Made by a program: the position numbers and the translations under genes. This document shows positions 7,727-16,100 of a DNA stretch of 53,942 nt, piece after piece. The stretch covers positions 1-53,942 of the forward strand of contig JAGOPO010000004.1 of NCBI GenBank assembly GCA_017992005.1, given 5' to 3'. How positions within the stretch are numbered: the stretch's first letter is position 1; each line of letters begins with the position of its first letter. Source of the stretch: Minisyncoccota bacterium. Its GTDB lineage: Bacteria > Patescibacteriota > Minisyncoccia > 2-02-FULL-40-12 > GWA2-44-9. Under the pieces are notes generated by a model. It was not told where the DNA came from. It did not search any database and saw only the letters and a list, made by a program, of their open reading frames with translations.

Positions 7727-8589
7727 TGTCTGAATACATTTCTGAAACAAAGGTGAGGGAGCTTGAGCTGAAGGCGAATGAGATTCGTCAGAGCATTATT
7801 GAGATGCTTGTTGCCGCTGGTTCTGGGCATACTGCGGGGCCATTGGGTATGGCCGATATTTTTACGGCGATGTACTTTCATGTGCTACATCATGACCCCA
7901 AGAATCCGGGCATGCCCGACCGTGATAGATTCATACTCTCCAATGGTCACATAGCGCCCGTACGCTACGCCACCATGGCGCATGCAGGGTACTTCCCTGT
8001 TGCCGAGCTTCTCACACTTCGCAAGATCGGATCTCGCCTGCAGGGACATCCTGAGCGAGAGCGACTCCCGGGACTTGAGACCACGTCGGGGCCGCTTGGT
8101 TCTGGTCTGGGTCAAGCAATCGGCATGGCGTTGGCTGCGCGCATGGATGGTGCAAAGTGGCGCACGTATTGCTCGATGGGCGACGGAGAGCTCGACGAGG
8201 GCATCGTGTGGGAGTCAGCGATGCTAGCAGGGAAATATAGACTTTCGAATCTGACGGCAATTGTTGATCGCAACAACATCCAGATCGATGGCATGACTGA
8301 AGATGTGATGCCACTTGAATCACTTCGCGCCAAGTGGCAAGCATTCAATTGGCATGTCATTGAGGTTGATGGGCACAACATCGAGGCGTTTGTGGATGCC
8401 GTGCAGGAGGCCAAGGCAATCTACGAGAAGCCGACCGTTATTATCGCGCATACAATTCCGGGCAAAGGAATCCATGAAATTGAATTTGACTACAAATGGC
8501 ATGGCATCCCGCCAAAGCCTGCTGAAGCCAAGATCTTTCTTTCGGAGTTGCGAACGCTTCATGGTAAAATAGAAAGCGAACATCAATAA
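7726..8589 (+). CDS. tktA: Transketolase, N-terminal (TPP-binding) subunit, 287 aa
   Basis: The N-terminal half of transketolase as a separate protein. It carries the HTAGPLGMADI start, the RDRFILSNGH motif, the LPGLETTSGPLGSGLGQ turn, and the thiamine-diphosphate/metal motif GDGELDEGIVWE through RNNIQIDG. It transfers two-carbon units between sugar phosphates once paired with the C-terminal subunit encoded at 9402. Split transketolases are common in archaea and in several bacterial lineages. Here the halves are separated by two small genes, which is unusual. It overlaps the gap stop codon by one base, so translation is likely coupled. Confidence 0.95.
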   Translation: MSEYISETKVRELELKANEIRQSIIEMLVAAGSGHTAGPLGMADIFTAMYFHVLHHDPKNPGMPDRDRFILSNGHIAPVRYATMAHAGYFPVAELLTLRKIGSRLQGHPERERLPGLETTSGPLGSGLGQAIGMALAARMDGAKWRTYCSMGDGELDEGIVWESAMLAGKYRLSNLTAIVDRNNIQIDGMTEDVMPLESLRAKWQAFNWHVIEVDGHNIEAFVDAVQEAKAIYEKPTVIIAHTIPGKGIHEIEFDYKWHGIPPKPAEAKIFLSELRTLHGKIESEHQ

Positions 8590-8590
8590 T

Positions 8591-9022
8591 ATGACACGCG
8601 ATCTTGCCCTTATTTTTTCTGTTCTAGTGTCGATTGTCTCGATTACGTTTGGTGTGTATAAGAATGCAGAGGCGGGCAACGCGCGCAATTTCGCCTATGA
8701 GCAAACCTATCGCGTCCTGGGGCAAATCTCCGACATTGCGGTAAGCGCTGCGGCGAAAGCGTCTATCGTGAATGCGACGCTGACGTCATTGGGAGCACCC
8801 GCTCCTGTTGTGGACTTTTCACAATCGAATGCTCAAGATCCTAATGCGAGTGCTACCTGCTCGCGCGCCGTGCGCGACGTCTGTGTCGCGCGTGCGAAAG
8901 CGCTCTCGACGGTGAACGCTCAATGCGCCCGCAGTGATCCTGATTCAGCCATCTGTCAGTCCGCAGCAACGCTCATCCATGACATCTCTCAACGTAATTG
9001 CATAACTTGTTTCACCAAATGA
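8591..9022 (+). CDS. Hypothetical exported or anchored protein with CxxC tail, 143 aa
   Basis: Unknown family. An N-terminal hydrophobic segment (about residues 5-24) looks like a membrane anchor or uncleaved signal. The rest would face outside the membrane and is Ala/Ser-rich and probably helical, with six cysteines and an end of the form CxxCxxK (C137, C140). The neighbouring 9019 gene product has the same plan and the same C-terminal motif, so the two may be diverged paralogues. The gene lies between the two transketolase genes, one base after the first, and overlaps the next gene by ATGA. Nothing in the sequence explains a link to sugar metabolism. Confidence 0.75.
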   Translation: MTRDLALIFSVLVSIVSITFGVYKNAEAGNARNFAYEQTYRVLGQISDIAVSAAAKASIVNATLTSLGAPAPVVDFSQSNAQDPNASATCSRAVRDVCVARAKALSTVNAQCARSDPDSAICQSAATLIHDISQRNCITCFTK

Positions 9023-9399
9023 CCATTGATCGACGACAGTTATTTCCAACCGTGATGTTTGTGCTAGCAGGTATTTCTTTCGTTGTAGCGGGCTTGGAGT
9101 ATATGCAGGCAAGCGCGCTGCAGTCAGCCTCTCAAAAGCGTATGGCCTTTATACTTTCAACCATAGAGCGCAGCACCATAGCGCGGCCGGATAAGATTTC
9201 GTTGTATGCCACTATCGCTGATGGCCTCCCTGCTGCTCCAGGGTTATTTCGCATCGATGTAAGTGGCTCGTTTGCTAGCACTGCAGTAAGCGATCACTGT
9301 TCAAATGAGGGTCAGCGTACGATGTGCGCAGCGCTTATCTCGGAGCGCGTATCTACGCAGGTTCGAGAGGGCATTTGTGGTGTTTGTAACCCAAAATAG
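9019..9399 (+). CDS. Hypothetical exported or anchored protein with CxxC tail, 126 aa
   Basis: Unknown family. One hydrophobic segment near the N-terminus (about residues 8-27) is followed by a helical region with Gln and Ser, then a cysteine-bearing C-terminal part that ends in CxxCxxK (C120, C123). Design and tail match the preceding protein. The ATG at 9019 forms an ATGA overlap with the stop of the 8591 gene, which favours this start over the upstream ATG at 8998. Two bases separate it from the transketolase C-terminal gene. Possible roles include disulfide-linked partners at the cell surface, but this is speculation. Confidence 0.7.
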   Translation: MTIDRRQLFPTVMFVLAGISFVVAGLEYMQASALQSASQKRMAFILSTIERSTIARPDKISLYATIADGLPAAPGLFRIDVSGSFASTAVSDHCSNEGQRTMCAALISERVSTQVREGICGVCNPK

Positions 9400-9401
9400 A
9401 T

Positions 9402-10394
9402 ATGAAACGATTGTCAGAGCTGGCCTCGATTGTTGCCACGCTTCAACGCGAGACGATGCAGTCTGAGCCGATTCGCGATGGCTACGGGCATGCCGTTGTG
9501 CAGGCTGCCGAATACGACGAACGAGTTGTAGTCCTCAGCGCCGATCTTACCGAGAGCACTCGCAATCATTGGTTCGCCGAGCGCTTCCCTCATCGATTCT
9601 TTCAAGTCGGCATTGCTGAGCAGAATCTTGCGGTGATTGCCTCGGGTATGGCTGCTGCGGGTAAGGTCCCCTTTATCGCAAGCTACGCAGCTTTTAGTCC
9701 GGGACGCAATAACGAACAAATTCGAACGAACATCTGCTTAAATAATATGCCCGTAAAGATTGTCGGGGCGCATGCGGGTGTGAGTGTCGGTCCCGATGGC
9801 GCCACGCATCAGGCGCTCGAAGATATTGGTCTAATGAGGATGTTGCCGCGTATGCAGGTGATTGTGCCGTGTGATTCGATTGAGGCGGGCAAGGCAACGC
9901 TCGCGATCGCTGCGACGAGCGCGCCCAGCTACTTGCGCCTCGCTCGTGAGAAGACACCGGTAATCACGCTCCCTGAAACGCCATTTGCGATCGGCCAAGC
10001 GCTTATCCTTCGAGATGGTGACGATGTGGCTATTGTGGCATGTGGAACCATGGTGTATGAAGCGCTTGTCGCGGCGGAGATGTTGGAGAAGCATGGCATC
10101 CAAGCAATGGTTATCAATAACCACACTATAAAACCGCTTGATGATGAGGCTATTCTCCGCGCTGCAAAGAAGTGCAATGCAATGGTTACAGCTGAGGAGC
10201 ATCAGGTTGCCGGGGGCATGGGGTCGGCAGTCGCTGAGCTTCTTGCTCAGCATCACCCTATCGCGATGGAGTATGTTGGGATACGCGATCGTTTCGGAGA
10301 GTCGGGTACGCCGTCTGAGCTCATGGCAGCATTTGGGTTGGATGCTCACGCGATCGTTCAAGCCGCACGAAGGGTTATTGCTCGAAAGTCATAA
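9402..10394 (+). CDS. tktB: Transketolase, C-terminal subunit, 330 aa
   Basis: Contains the pyrimidine-binding domain (residues 20-190: DGYGHAVVQAA, VVLSADLTEST, FFQVGIAEQNL with the catalytic Glu that activates thiamine diphosphate) and the C-terminal domain (200-330, VAGGMGSAVAELL region). Pairs with the 7726 product to form a working transketolase of the pentose-phosphate pathway. It is the last gene of the gap operon; a strong terminator begins right after the stop. Normal length for a C-terminal subunit. Confidence 0.93.
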   Translation: MKRLSELASIVATLQRETMQSEPIRDGYGHAVVQAAEYDERVVVLSADLTESTRNHWFAERFPHRFFQVGIAEQNLAVIASGMAAAGKVPFIASYAAFSPGRNNEQIRTNICLNNMPVKIVGAHAGVSVGPDGATHQALEDIGLMRMLPRMQVIVPCDSIEAGKATLAIAATSAPSYLRLAREKTPVITLPETPFAIGQALILRDGDDVAIVACGTMVYEALVAAEMLEKHGIQAMVINNHTIKPLDDEAILRAAKKCNAMVTAEEHQVAGGMGSAVAELLAQHHPIAMEYVGIRDRFGESGTPSELMAAFGLDAHAIVQAARRVIARKS

Positions 10395-10395
10395 C

Positions 10396-10429
10396 TAAAA
10401 AAATCACCTCCCGAGAGGTGATTTTTTTA
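10396..10429. terminator. Bidirectional terminator
   Basis: 10-bp stem (10401-10410/10415-10424) with CCGA loop, an A run before and a T run after. Serves the gap operon on + and the UDG gene on -. Confidence 0.88.
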
Positions 10430-10981
10430 GTTGGCTTCGAGCTTTGGAAGCTTGAAGAGCTCTTTGAGTTTTGCGAAGTCCGCTTCCAGGAGCGTCTTTG
10501 CGCCGGGGTCTCGTAGCGCGCGCTCAGGATGGAAGGTAGGCAAGAGCCGGTAGCCACCAAGGGGAAATGTTTTGCCGTGGACATTTTCTACGGGAATCCG
10601 AAGGCCAACGCCGTTGAGTGCAAGATTGCCAAGAGTGACCACGATCTCAGGATTAACCGTGCGGATTTCTTCCTTCAAGAACGTAGCGTGGCTCTTGATC
10701 TCTTTGGGCGACGGTGCCTTGTCTGCGTCAGGTCGATACTTAACGACGTTCGTAAAGTATACCTTCTTGCGATCAATGCCAGCATCGCGAAGGAGCTTAT
10801 TGATGAGCTTGAGATGAGGGCCTCCAACGGGTGACCCATCTTTTTCGCCGTGAGCACCGAGCATCTCACTGACAACGACGACTTTCGCGCCAACAACGCC
10901 CTGTCCAAAAACGAGCTTTTTGCCCTTGAATTTCTCCTTGAGGGCATTGTTGACCGAAGTGAGTGTCTTCGTGTCGGTCAT
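10427..10981 (-). CDS. Uracil-DNA glycosylase family 4-like protein without Fe-S cysteines, 184 aa
   Basis: Resembles family-4 uracil-DNA glycosylases, which remove uracil from DNA. Visible blocks are VVVVSEMLGAHGE (the GExPG motif region, here with Ser for Gly), GGPHLKLINKLL, VYFTNVVKYRP, EIVVTLGNLAL, and LLPTFHPERALRDP near the C-terminus. The usual four cysteines that hold a 4Fe-4S cluster are all missing: the VVKCRP position is Tyr, and the protein contains no cysteine at all. The ATG at 10981 is chosen because an extended -10 (TGCTATTAT) sets +1 about five bases upstream. Activity cannot be confirmed from sequence. Confidence 0.82.
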   Translation of the reverse strand: MTDTKTLTSVNNALKEKFKGKKLVFGQGVVGAKVVVVSEMLGAHGEKDGSPVGGPHLKLINKLLRDAGIDRKKVYFTNVVKYRPDADKAPSPKEIKSHATFLKEEIRTVNPEIVVTLGNLALNGVGLRIPVENVHGKTFPLGGYRLLPTFHPERALRDPGAKTLLEADFAKLKELFKLPKLEAN

Positions 10982-10992
10982 AGAGTTGATGT

Positions 10993-11001
10993 ATAATAGC
11001 A
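10993..11001 (-). promoter_or_regulatory. Extended -10 of the UDG-like gene
   Basis: On the minus strand TGC precedes TATTAT (10993-10998). Predicted +1 near 10986, five bases before the ATG at 10981. Confidence 0.55.
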
Positions 11002-11045
11002 TAGAGCATCAATTTTGGCAATGTACTGTGCGGGTTTTGAGCGTA

Positions 11046-11074
11046 TTGTCAGTAGGCCCAAAAGCTGGTACTAT
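11046..11074 (+). promoter_or_regulatory. Promoter of the tRNA-Ile/tRNA-Ala unit
   Basis: -35 TTGTCA (11046-11051), 17-nt spacer, extended -10 TGG-TACTAT (11069-11074). Predicted +1 near 11081, about 18 nt before the first tRNA. Confidence 0.65.
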
Positions 11075-11098
11075 GAGCCGTTCCTTGTGGGGTATATT

Positions 11099-11170
11099 GG
11101 GCGATTAGTTCAGTGGTAGAACGCTGTCCTGATAAGACAGAGGTCCTAGGTCCGATTCCTAGATCGCCCA
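11099..11170 (+). tRNA. tRNA-Ile (GAT anticodon)
   Basis: Full cloverleaf. The acceptor GGGCGAT pairs with ATCGCCC, the anticodon stem is CTGTC/GACAG, and the loop CTGATAA gives anticodon GAT. The D-loop and T-loop are standard. The 3' CCA is not encoded, so it must be added by an enzyme. Confidence 0.96.
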
Positions 11171-11181
11171 CCGCGGTATAC

Positions 11182-11254
11182 GGGCCCTTAGCTCAGCTGG
11201 TAGAGCGCCTCATTTGCAATGAGGAGGTCAGCAGTTCGAACCTGCTAGGGTCCA
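11182..11254 (+). tRNA. tRNA-Ala (TGC anticodon)
   Basis: The acceptor GGGCCCT pairs with AGGGTCC (one G-T pair). The anticodon stem is CCTCA/TGAGG with loop TTTGCAA, giving anticodon TGC, and the TTCGAA T-loop is present. CCA is not encoded. It lies 11 bp after tRNA-Ile. This pair normally sits in the 16S-23S spacer, but here it is 10 kb away from the 16S gene. Confidence 0.96.
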
Positions 11255-11276
11255 CAACAGATAGTTTGCACACGAC

Positions 11277-11816
11277 ATGCCGCGCTTTCCTGTTCCATTC
11301 TATTCACAGCATGCGGACATCGAGCGTCACGAGTGGCGCTCGCGTGGTTGCGGTGTTACGTCTCTCCTGATGGTGCTGGCGTATTGGAAGTCTACGGACG
11401 TGAAGAATACACTGCCGACTCTGCGCGTATTGCTCGAAGATGGGGTAGCCATCGGAGCCTATCGAGAGGGCGTCGGATGGATACATTCCGGACTGGCTCG
11501 GCTTGCCGAGCGATTTGGGTACACGGGTTTCAATGAGGACTTCGCGATGCAGGGGAAAACACCGCTAAGCGCGGAGCTTGCATGGGAGGGGCTTCTAAAA
11601 AATCTTCACAGTGGCCCGGTTCTGGCGAGTGTTTTTTCAGGATTTGATCCAGAACGAGGCGGCGGTCATATCATCGTGATTACGGGATATGAAGATGGGC
11701 ATGTCTACTACAACGATCCCGAGGAGGCGACCGAAGAGCGCGGCATTCGATCATGCTCCCTTGCTTCGTTCCTTCCAGCCTTTAAGCGGCGCTTTATCGT
11801 GATTCGACCTTTGTAG
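11277..11816 (+). CDS. C39-like papain-fold cysteine peptidase, 179 aa
   Basis: A single peptidase-C39-type domain. The catalytic Cys25 is in the SRGCGVTSLLMVLAYW motif. The His lies in a GGGHIIVITGYEDG strand near residue 133, and the following YYNDP provides the Asn/Asp. No signal peptide or transporter domain, unlike the C39 domains of bacteriocin exporters, so it is probably a stand-alone hydrolase. The substrate is unknown. The last 23 bases overlap the convergent gene 11794-13422. The gene starts 22 nt after tRNA-Ala and may be read through from the tRNA promoter. Confidence 0.85.
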   Translation: MPRFPVPFYSQHADIERHEWRSRGCGVTSLLMVLAYWKSTDVKNTLPTLRVLLEDGVAIGAYREGVGWIHSGLARLAERFGYTGFNEDFAMQGKTPLSAELAWEGLLKNLHSGPVLASVFSGFDPERGGGHIIVITGYEDGHVYYNDPEEATEERGIRSCSLASFLPAFKRRFIVIRPL

Positions 11817-13422
11817 TGGGTGGAAGAGATGTGGGTGTATGAACTGCCTTACTCCGCATGCGTAGCCATGCACCAATGCAGAGCGCTATGAGAAGTAGCG
11901 CTCTGCCGACGTGGGGTAGCCTTGAATTTTTTGAGGTCATAGTGCTTTCGAGTATAGTGGGCGCTCCAACCTTTTGGAATACGCCATCGTTATTTTCATA
12001 TACAACGATGCGCTGAGTGCTGCTCGGGGAAATTCCAAGGGCTGCGGCATGACTTCCGGACGCAACCGATATCGTTCGCACGAGATTGTTGTTTGCGTCG
12101 AATATATCAATTCGATAGCCATCGGAAGGTTCTCCATTGAGTGGAGGCGCCCAGCGAAGTTGGGGGGCATTCGGAGCGCCTGTGATTACCGGTTCGACGA
12201 TCTGAGGTGTTGGCGTATGGGTCGCATTCGGCGTTGGAGTCGACGATGCGACGGATACGCCAGAAGGTGTTGTGAACTGTAGGTAGTGCGTTGTGTCGTT
12301 ATCTGCTGCATCGCGTGACGATATTGTCGCTCGGAAAAAAGTGTCAGCGGGTAGGCCTGAAACGGTAACGAAGTGTTCAAGCTCTAGTGTTGTGTCAGTA
12401 TTCCAGCCAGCGGTAATTATAAAAGGAAGAATGTGCGTTACCACAGAGCTTGTCGCCGCCTCGTTCGTTGTCCATGCGAATGTAGCAGAGCTGGCGGTTG
12501 CGGAGACAAGTCGTACCTTGGAGATGATCGGTGGTTGCACATCTGGAGCTGGTGTCGAGGTGACTGCTGGTGTGCTGGTCGCCGTTGGCGACGGGGATGG
12601 TGCAATTGATGTTGATGCTTCTCCCGCCGAAATGAATACTCCCGAGAATGAGCTTGTGTTACCCCAGACGTCGCGTATGGTTAGAGTATAGGAATAGGTA
12701 GTGGCCGTTTGAATATCAAAATATGCATAGCATGGTTGACCTGAGATTGCGCACGTTGAATATTCAGTCGACCATGGAAGCGTTCCGTCGTTATACATGA
12801 GGCTGTGATCAACGGGTTCGTTGGCGTACCAGGATAGTCTCGCTTCCGATGGGGAGAGTTGCTCCACGGACACACCAGATAGCACGGGTGGTGTGCGCTC
12901 GGTTGATTCATACAGAGAAAACTTAAAGCTAAAACCCATGTCGTCATCGCCTATGCGGGCGCGTCCACCCGCATACGTCGGAGTTGGCGAGCCGTTGTGA
13001 GCCAGGAGTTGCGTCGCATCGGAGAAGTATATGCGAAGTGTCGGAGCGGTGCTTTGAATGGTGATCCGGTAGGGAGTCTGGGGAGTGACGCGGATTTGCG
13101 CGGGAAGCGATATGTGTATCCGTGATCCCGTCTCATTGTCTGCGATCGCGGGGAGCGAAATAACTTGCGAATCAATAGTGTCGCCGCTGAGTGTTCCTAT
13201 AGTGAACGTGACATCGCCCGGAGTTGACTGATTGCTCAGCCAAAAATCATACCCGCCGAGGTAGTCATTGAGCGGAAGAAATATTTCAGAAAGAGCGTCA
13301 GACGTTGCAATAAGAATGCTTCGAGAATAATCAGGATTAAAGCTAAAGTATTCTTGCGCGAATGCAGTCGGAGCGATCGCCAGTATGCATAGCGTTACGA
13401 AGAGTGCTCGCATGATTTGCAT
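11794..13422 (-). CDS. Exported protein with fibronectin-III-like domains and C-terminal anchor, 542 aa
   Basis: Domain order: signal peptide (residues 1-22, ending AFA-Q), a beta-rich N-terminal domain (25-170), a fibronectin-like domain (about 178-270, starting PPVLSGVSVEQLSPSEARLSW), a Thr/Pro/Ser linker (275-300), a second such domain (about 300-390, starting PPIISKVRLVSA), a second linker, a third beta domain (415-490), and a C-terminal hydrophobic helix (about 508-525) followed by basic residues. It looks like a surface protein on a flexible stalk. The TATAAT at 13429-13434 puts +1 exactly at the ATG (13422), so the mRNA would be leaderless. It lies beside the pilin cluster and may act at the cell surface with it. 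Confidence 0.8.
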   Translation of the reverse strand: MQIMRALFVTLCILAIAPTAFAQEYFSFNPDYSRSILIATSDALSEIFLPLNDYLGGYDFWLSNQSTPGDVTFTIGTLSGDTIDSQVISLPAIADNETGSRIHISLPAQIRVTPQTPYRITIQSTAPTLRIYFSDATQLLAHNGSPTPTYAGGRARIGDDDMGFSFKFSLYESTERTPPVLSGVSVEQLSPSEARLSWYANEPVDHSLMYNDGTLPWSTEYSTCAISGQPCYAYFDIQTATTYSYTLTIRDVWGNTSSFSGVFISAGEASTSIAPSPSPTATSTPAVTSTPAPDVQPPIISKVRLVSATASSATFAWTTNEAATSSVVTHILPFIITAGWNTDTTLELEHFVTVSGLPADTFFRATISSRDAADNDTTHYLQFTTPSGVSVASSTPTPNATHTPTPQIVEPVITGAPNAPQLRWAPPLNGEPSDGYRIDIFDANNNLVRTISVASGSHAAALGISPSSTQRIVVYENNDGVFQKVGAPTILESTMTSKNSRLPHVGRALLLIALCIGAWLRMRSKAVHTPTSLPPTTKVESR

Positions 13423-13445
13423 AGGCCAATTATATCACAAACACA

Positions 13446-13465
13446 CAACGCCCTTTCGGGCGTTG
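13446..13465 (-). terminator. Terminator-like hairpin after the pilin gene
   Basis: Perfect 8-bp stem (13446-13453/13458-13465), TTTC/GAAA loop. The T run is poor. Likely ends the minus-strand pilin transcript. Confidence 0.6.
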
Positions 13466-13493
13466 CGATGTATTCCTCCTACTCGAACGAATG

Positions 13494-13943
13494 TTAACGA
13501 GTGACGGAAATGATTTCCTCGAGCTCTGCTGCAGGAGCTGCGACTGTGATGCGGCCGTTTGTTGACTTAACGATCGTGTAGCCGGTATCAGCATTTGTAC
13601 CATCTGACGGATCCATAACCATCGTTGAGACGTAGGTGTCTACGATGCAGGACTCCAAATCAGTCAAAGATGCTCCGCTTCCGATATGCGTTGCGGTTGC
13701 GGGAAGTGTAACTGTTGCGGATCCGCAGGTTGTCTTCCAGATGCCACGATTGTCAGCCATGCGCTGGCCAACTGCGTTGAGGATCGTGTTGACGTTGCTC
13801 CAGCGCTGCGTGTTGCGAGCCTGTGCGAACTGACGAGCCGGGTTCAAGGCGACAATAACCACTGCTGCCAAGATTGCGATGATACCGATGACTACCAAGA
13901 TTTCGATAAGCGTGAAACCTTTTTGTTGTTTCTTTGCGAACAT
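13494..13943 (-). CDS. Type IV pilin-like protein (probable major pilin), 149 aa
   Basis: Short basic leader, prepilin cleavage site after Gly9 (KG before FTLIE), Glu at mature position 5, then a 20-residue hydrophobic helix (ILVVIGIIAILAAVVIVAL) and a short globular domain with two cysteines that could form a disulfide. This is the GspG/PilA plan. It is the last and smallest pilin gene of the minus-strand pilus cluster, has a gap of about 120 bp before it, and carries its own hairpin after it, as expected for an abundant major subunit. The prepilin peptidase PilD is not in the window. Confidence 0.88.
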   Translation of the reverse strand: MFAKKQQKGFTLIEILVVIGIIAILAAVVIVALNPARQFAQARNTQRWSNVNTILNAVGQRMADNRGIWKTTCGSATVTLPATATHIGSGASLTDLESCIVDTYVSTMVMDPSDGTNADTGYTIVKSTNGRITVAAPAAELEEIISVTR

Positions 13944-14064
13944 AGATAAAAATAATTTATTACACTTGAATACATATCACTGAGGCGCCATGCATGGAGC
14001 GTCCCAGCTATCGACCTTATGCGTACAGTATATCAGCAAACGCTCTTCGAGATGTCCACATATT

Positions 14065-15507
14065 CTACTTTTTTTCGTTCCAGAAAATCGGCGTGTAGAA
14101 ATCGGCCGTGAGTGGGAAGCTTGGAGGCGGTCCATACAAGAGATTTGCATCGTAAATGATGGTGCGAGTGATGTAGCCGGTTCCGTCCGTATACGCGAAC
14201 CCATACCGCAGATTTGAAGCGAGCATGCCGAAGCTTGTGATAGAGCTGCGTGAATGATAAGGCCCGCAGTTGTTCTTGTTCGTTGGGGGATTGTAATAGT
14301 AGCGCCCAACTCTCCCGTTTTCGGCCATCAGTGCAGCATCAATGCGCAGCGTTGTTGCTGATACCATGCCGATATTTATGTTGTCTTGAGCGATCAACGC
14401 AATGACATCTGAGCCGGTATACGACGAGTACTTTAGGTTGCTGTTGATAGTGATACTCGAGCGAGTGGTGGCGTTGTCGGGGAATCTTCCGGAAGCGATC
14501 GTAACGCGCGCCGTAGAGATCTGGCCACTAACCCATGCATTGTCTTCGACAAAGATAACACCGCTCGATGGAATCGGCTTGTTGCCGATGAGTGTTTTCG
14601 CAGAGACGCTCCAGGTGCCCCAGCCAGTTTCATTTTGCGAGTTTGTGCATCCTGAGGGTGCGGAGACGAGCGACGTGACCTTATAGAGGTCATAGGTGTC
14701 ATTTGTTTTCAGTATGATTTCATATCCTTTTGCACCGGATGGCTTCCAGTATGACTGGCTAGTATTCGCAATCGTTTTCATCGAGGAGAGGTCTTGGGCT
14801 ATGCCGAGAAAATCAACGGGTGCGACTGGGAACGATCGTCCCGTCATAAAAATGTCACTTCGTTTCGGCGTCGCCGTTGGAGGGAGTGGATCGACGGGCG
14901 ATATATGTGTGTGCACGCCGAATTCCTTGCCACCGCTATGGTCAGGGTCGTCGTACGTTGCCACGGCGCTCGTAACCATGTTGTGGGCGACGCCGTCCAT
15001 GCGTACTCCTCCATTGCTGTGAATGGGGCCATAGAGATCGGTGCCTTCACCGAATCGAACTTCTGAACCGATGACAGCGGCATACTTCGCAAAAGATGGG
15101 ATTGCCATCTTGGCCTCGATGATTTTGCTCACCGTTGAATTCGCTGCTACCGTTCCCGTTGAATTCAGGGTGACAACAGTCGAGCCAGTTGGTGGAGCAG
15201 TTATGTCGAGCGAGAATGCGGCAATCACGTTTCCGTCCTTGTCTCTGAGGTCGTGTGTGTAGGGTCCACTGGATTGGGTTCCGTCTTTGTAGTCGCTCGG
15301 CGCGTGCGCGAGATGCCACCGGTAATATTCAATGCCCGCCTCGGACGCCATGAATGCTTGCGATTTATCGACGTCACGAAATACTATTCGTATATTACTA
15401 TCGGCCCATAGTACGAAGCCGGAGAGCACAACAAGAGCGACTGAGCTGAATATCAGAACATAGAGCGTCATCTGACCCTTTTGAGTTGCGAGCGTGCTTG
15501 TTGTCAT
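14065..15507 (-). CDS. PilX-like pilus assembly protein, 480 aa
   Basis: Begins with a QKGQMTLYVLIFSSVALVVLSGF segment: a type IV pilin-like N-terminal helix that lacks the exact FTLIE site, followed by the SQAFMASEAGIEYY motif typical of PilX-type minor pilins. The remaining 400 residues are a large beta-rich extracytoplasmic domain with Ser/Thr and a few cysteines. It probably forms part of the pilus tip or priming complex. The start overlaps the stop of the 15504 gene by four bases (ATGA). A very large size for PilX suggests an added binding domain. The family assignment rests on the N-terminus. Confidence 0.75.
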   Translation of the reverse strand: MTTSTLATQKGQMTLYVLIFSSVALVVLSGFVLWADSNIRIVFRDVDKSQAFMASEAGIEYYRWHLAHAPSDYKDGTQSSGPYTHDLRDKDGNVIAAFSLDITAPPTGSTVVTLNSTGTVAANSTVSKIIEAKMAIPSFAKYAAVIGSEVRFGEGTDLYGPIHSNGGVRMDGVAHNMVTSAVATYDDPDHSGGKEFGVHTHISPVDPLPPTATPKRSDIFMTGRSFPVAPVDFLGIAQDLSSMKTIANTSQSYWKPSGAKGYEIILKTNDTYDLYKVTSLVSAPSGCTNSQNETGWGTWSVSAKTLIGNKPIPSSGVIFVEDNAWVSGQISTARVTIASGRFPDNATTRSSITINSNLKYSSYTGSDVIALIAQDNINIGMVSATTLRIDAALMAENGRVGRYYYNPPTNKNNCGPYHSRSSITSFGMLASNLRYGFAYTDGTGYITRTIIYDANLLYGPPPSFPLTADFYTPIFWNEKK

Positions 15508-16100
15508 ATTTCGCCTCTTAAATTTCGAATGGTGATAGACGTTGTGAGCGTGCTTGGCAGTGGTGGTTGCGTGGTGTCGCGATCAACAGTGCCGGTAACG
15601 CGCACGAGGCGAATTTGAGAGAGTGTCACGGGCGTTGCTAGCGGGGCGATAAGGTCAGGATGGCCTTCAGCGAAGAAGGAAAAGAGAGAAGTCGAAGTAA
15701 GATAGTGTGCGATTTCGATGATCGTTTCGCTTGCTGATGGGTACAGGATCGGCTCCGTTGCTGTTGCTCGAGTAACTCCTTTTTTGAGAACCGTTCCCTC
15801 GAGGAAGTAGCGCACTTGCTCGAATGAACCATCTCCATCGATGTCGCTATAAAACATAAACGTCGTTGCCGTTGCTGTGGCTATGGGGTAGGCGCCATTA
15901 CTACCCGGTCCCATAGATCTAATTTCCGATGACATGGTGCGAAGGGCCAGCTGAAGCTCGTACTCTGATTCTAGTCGAGAATTCAGGTCAGTTCCAAAGT
16001 TCGAAATATTGAGCGAGAAATACGTTACAAAAACAAGGGTCATAGACGTGATCGTCATTGCCACGAGTATTTCTATAAGGGTGAATCCGTAAGGCCTCAT
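15504..16100 (-). CDS. Prepilin-like minor pilin (PilW/GspJ type), 198 aa
   Basis: Leader MRPYG, cleavage expected after Gly5, then FTLIEILVAMTITSMTLVF with Glu at mature position 5. The globular part has the pattern ELQLALRTMSSEIR and a DIDGDG turn, reminiscent of GspJ/PilW minor pilins that cap the fibre. Overlaps both neighbours by four bases, so the three minor-pilin genes form a translationally coupled set. Confidence 0.82.
   Translation of the reverse strand: MRPYGFTLIEILVAMTITSMTLVFVTYFSLNISNFGTDLNSRLESEYELQLALRTMSSEIRSMGPGSNGAYPIATATATTFMFYSDIDGDGSFEQVRYFLEGTVLKKGVTRATATEPILYPSASETIIEIAHYLTSTSLFSFFAEGHPDLIAPLATPVTLSQIRLVRVTGTVDRDTTQPPLPSTLTTSITIRNLRGEI

Noticed and set aside
9020-9022. 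Alternative genetic code with TGA as glycine
   Set aside because: TGA ends many complete genes, including all the ATGA overlaps, and full-length proteins need no TGA readthrough.
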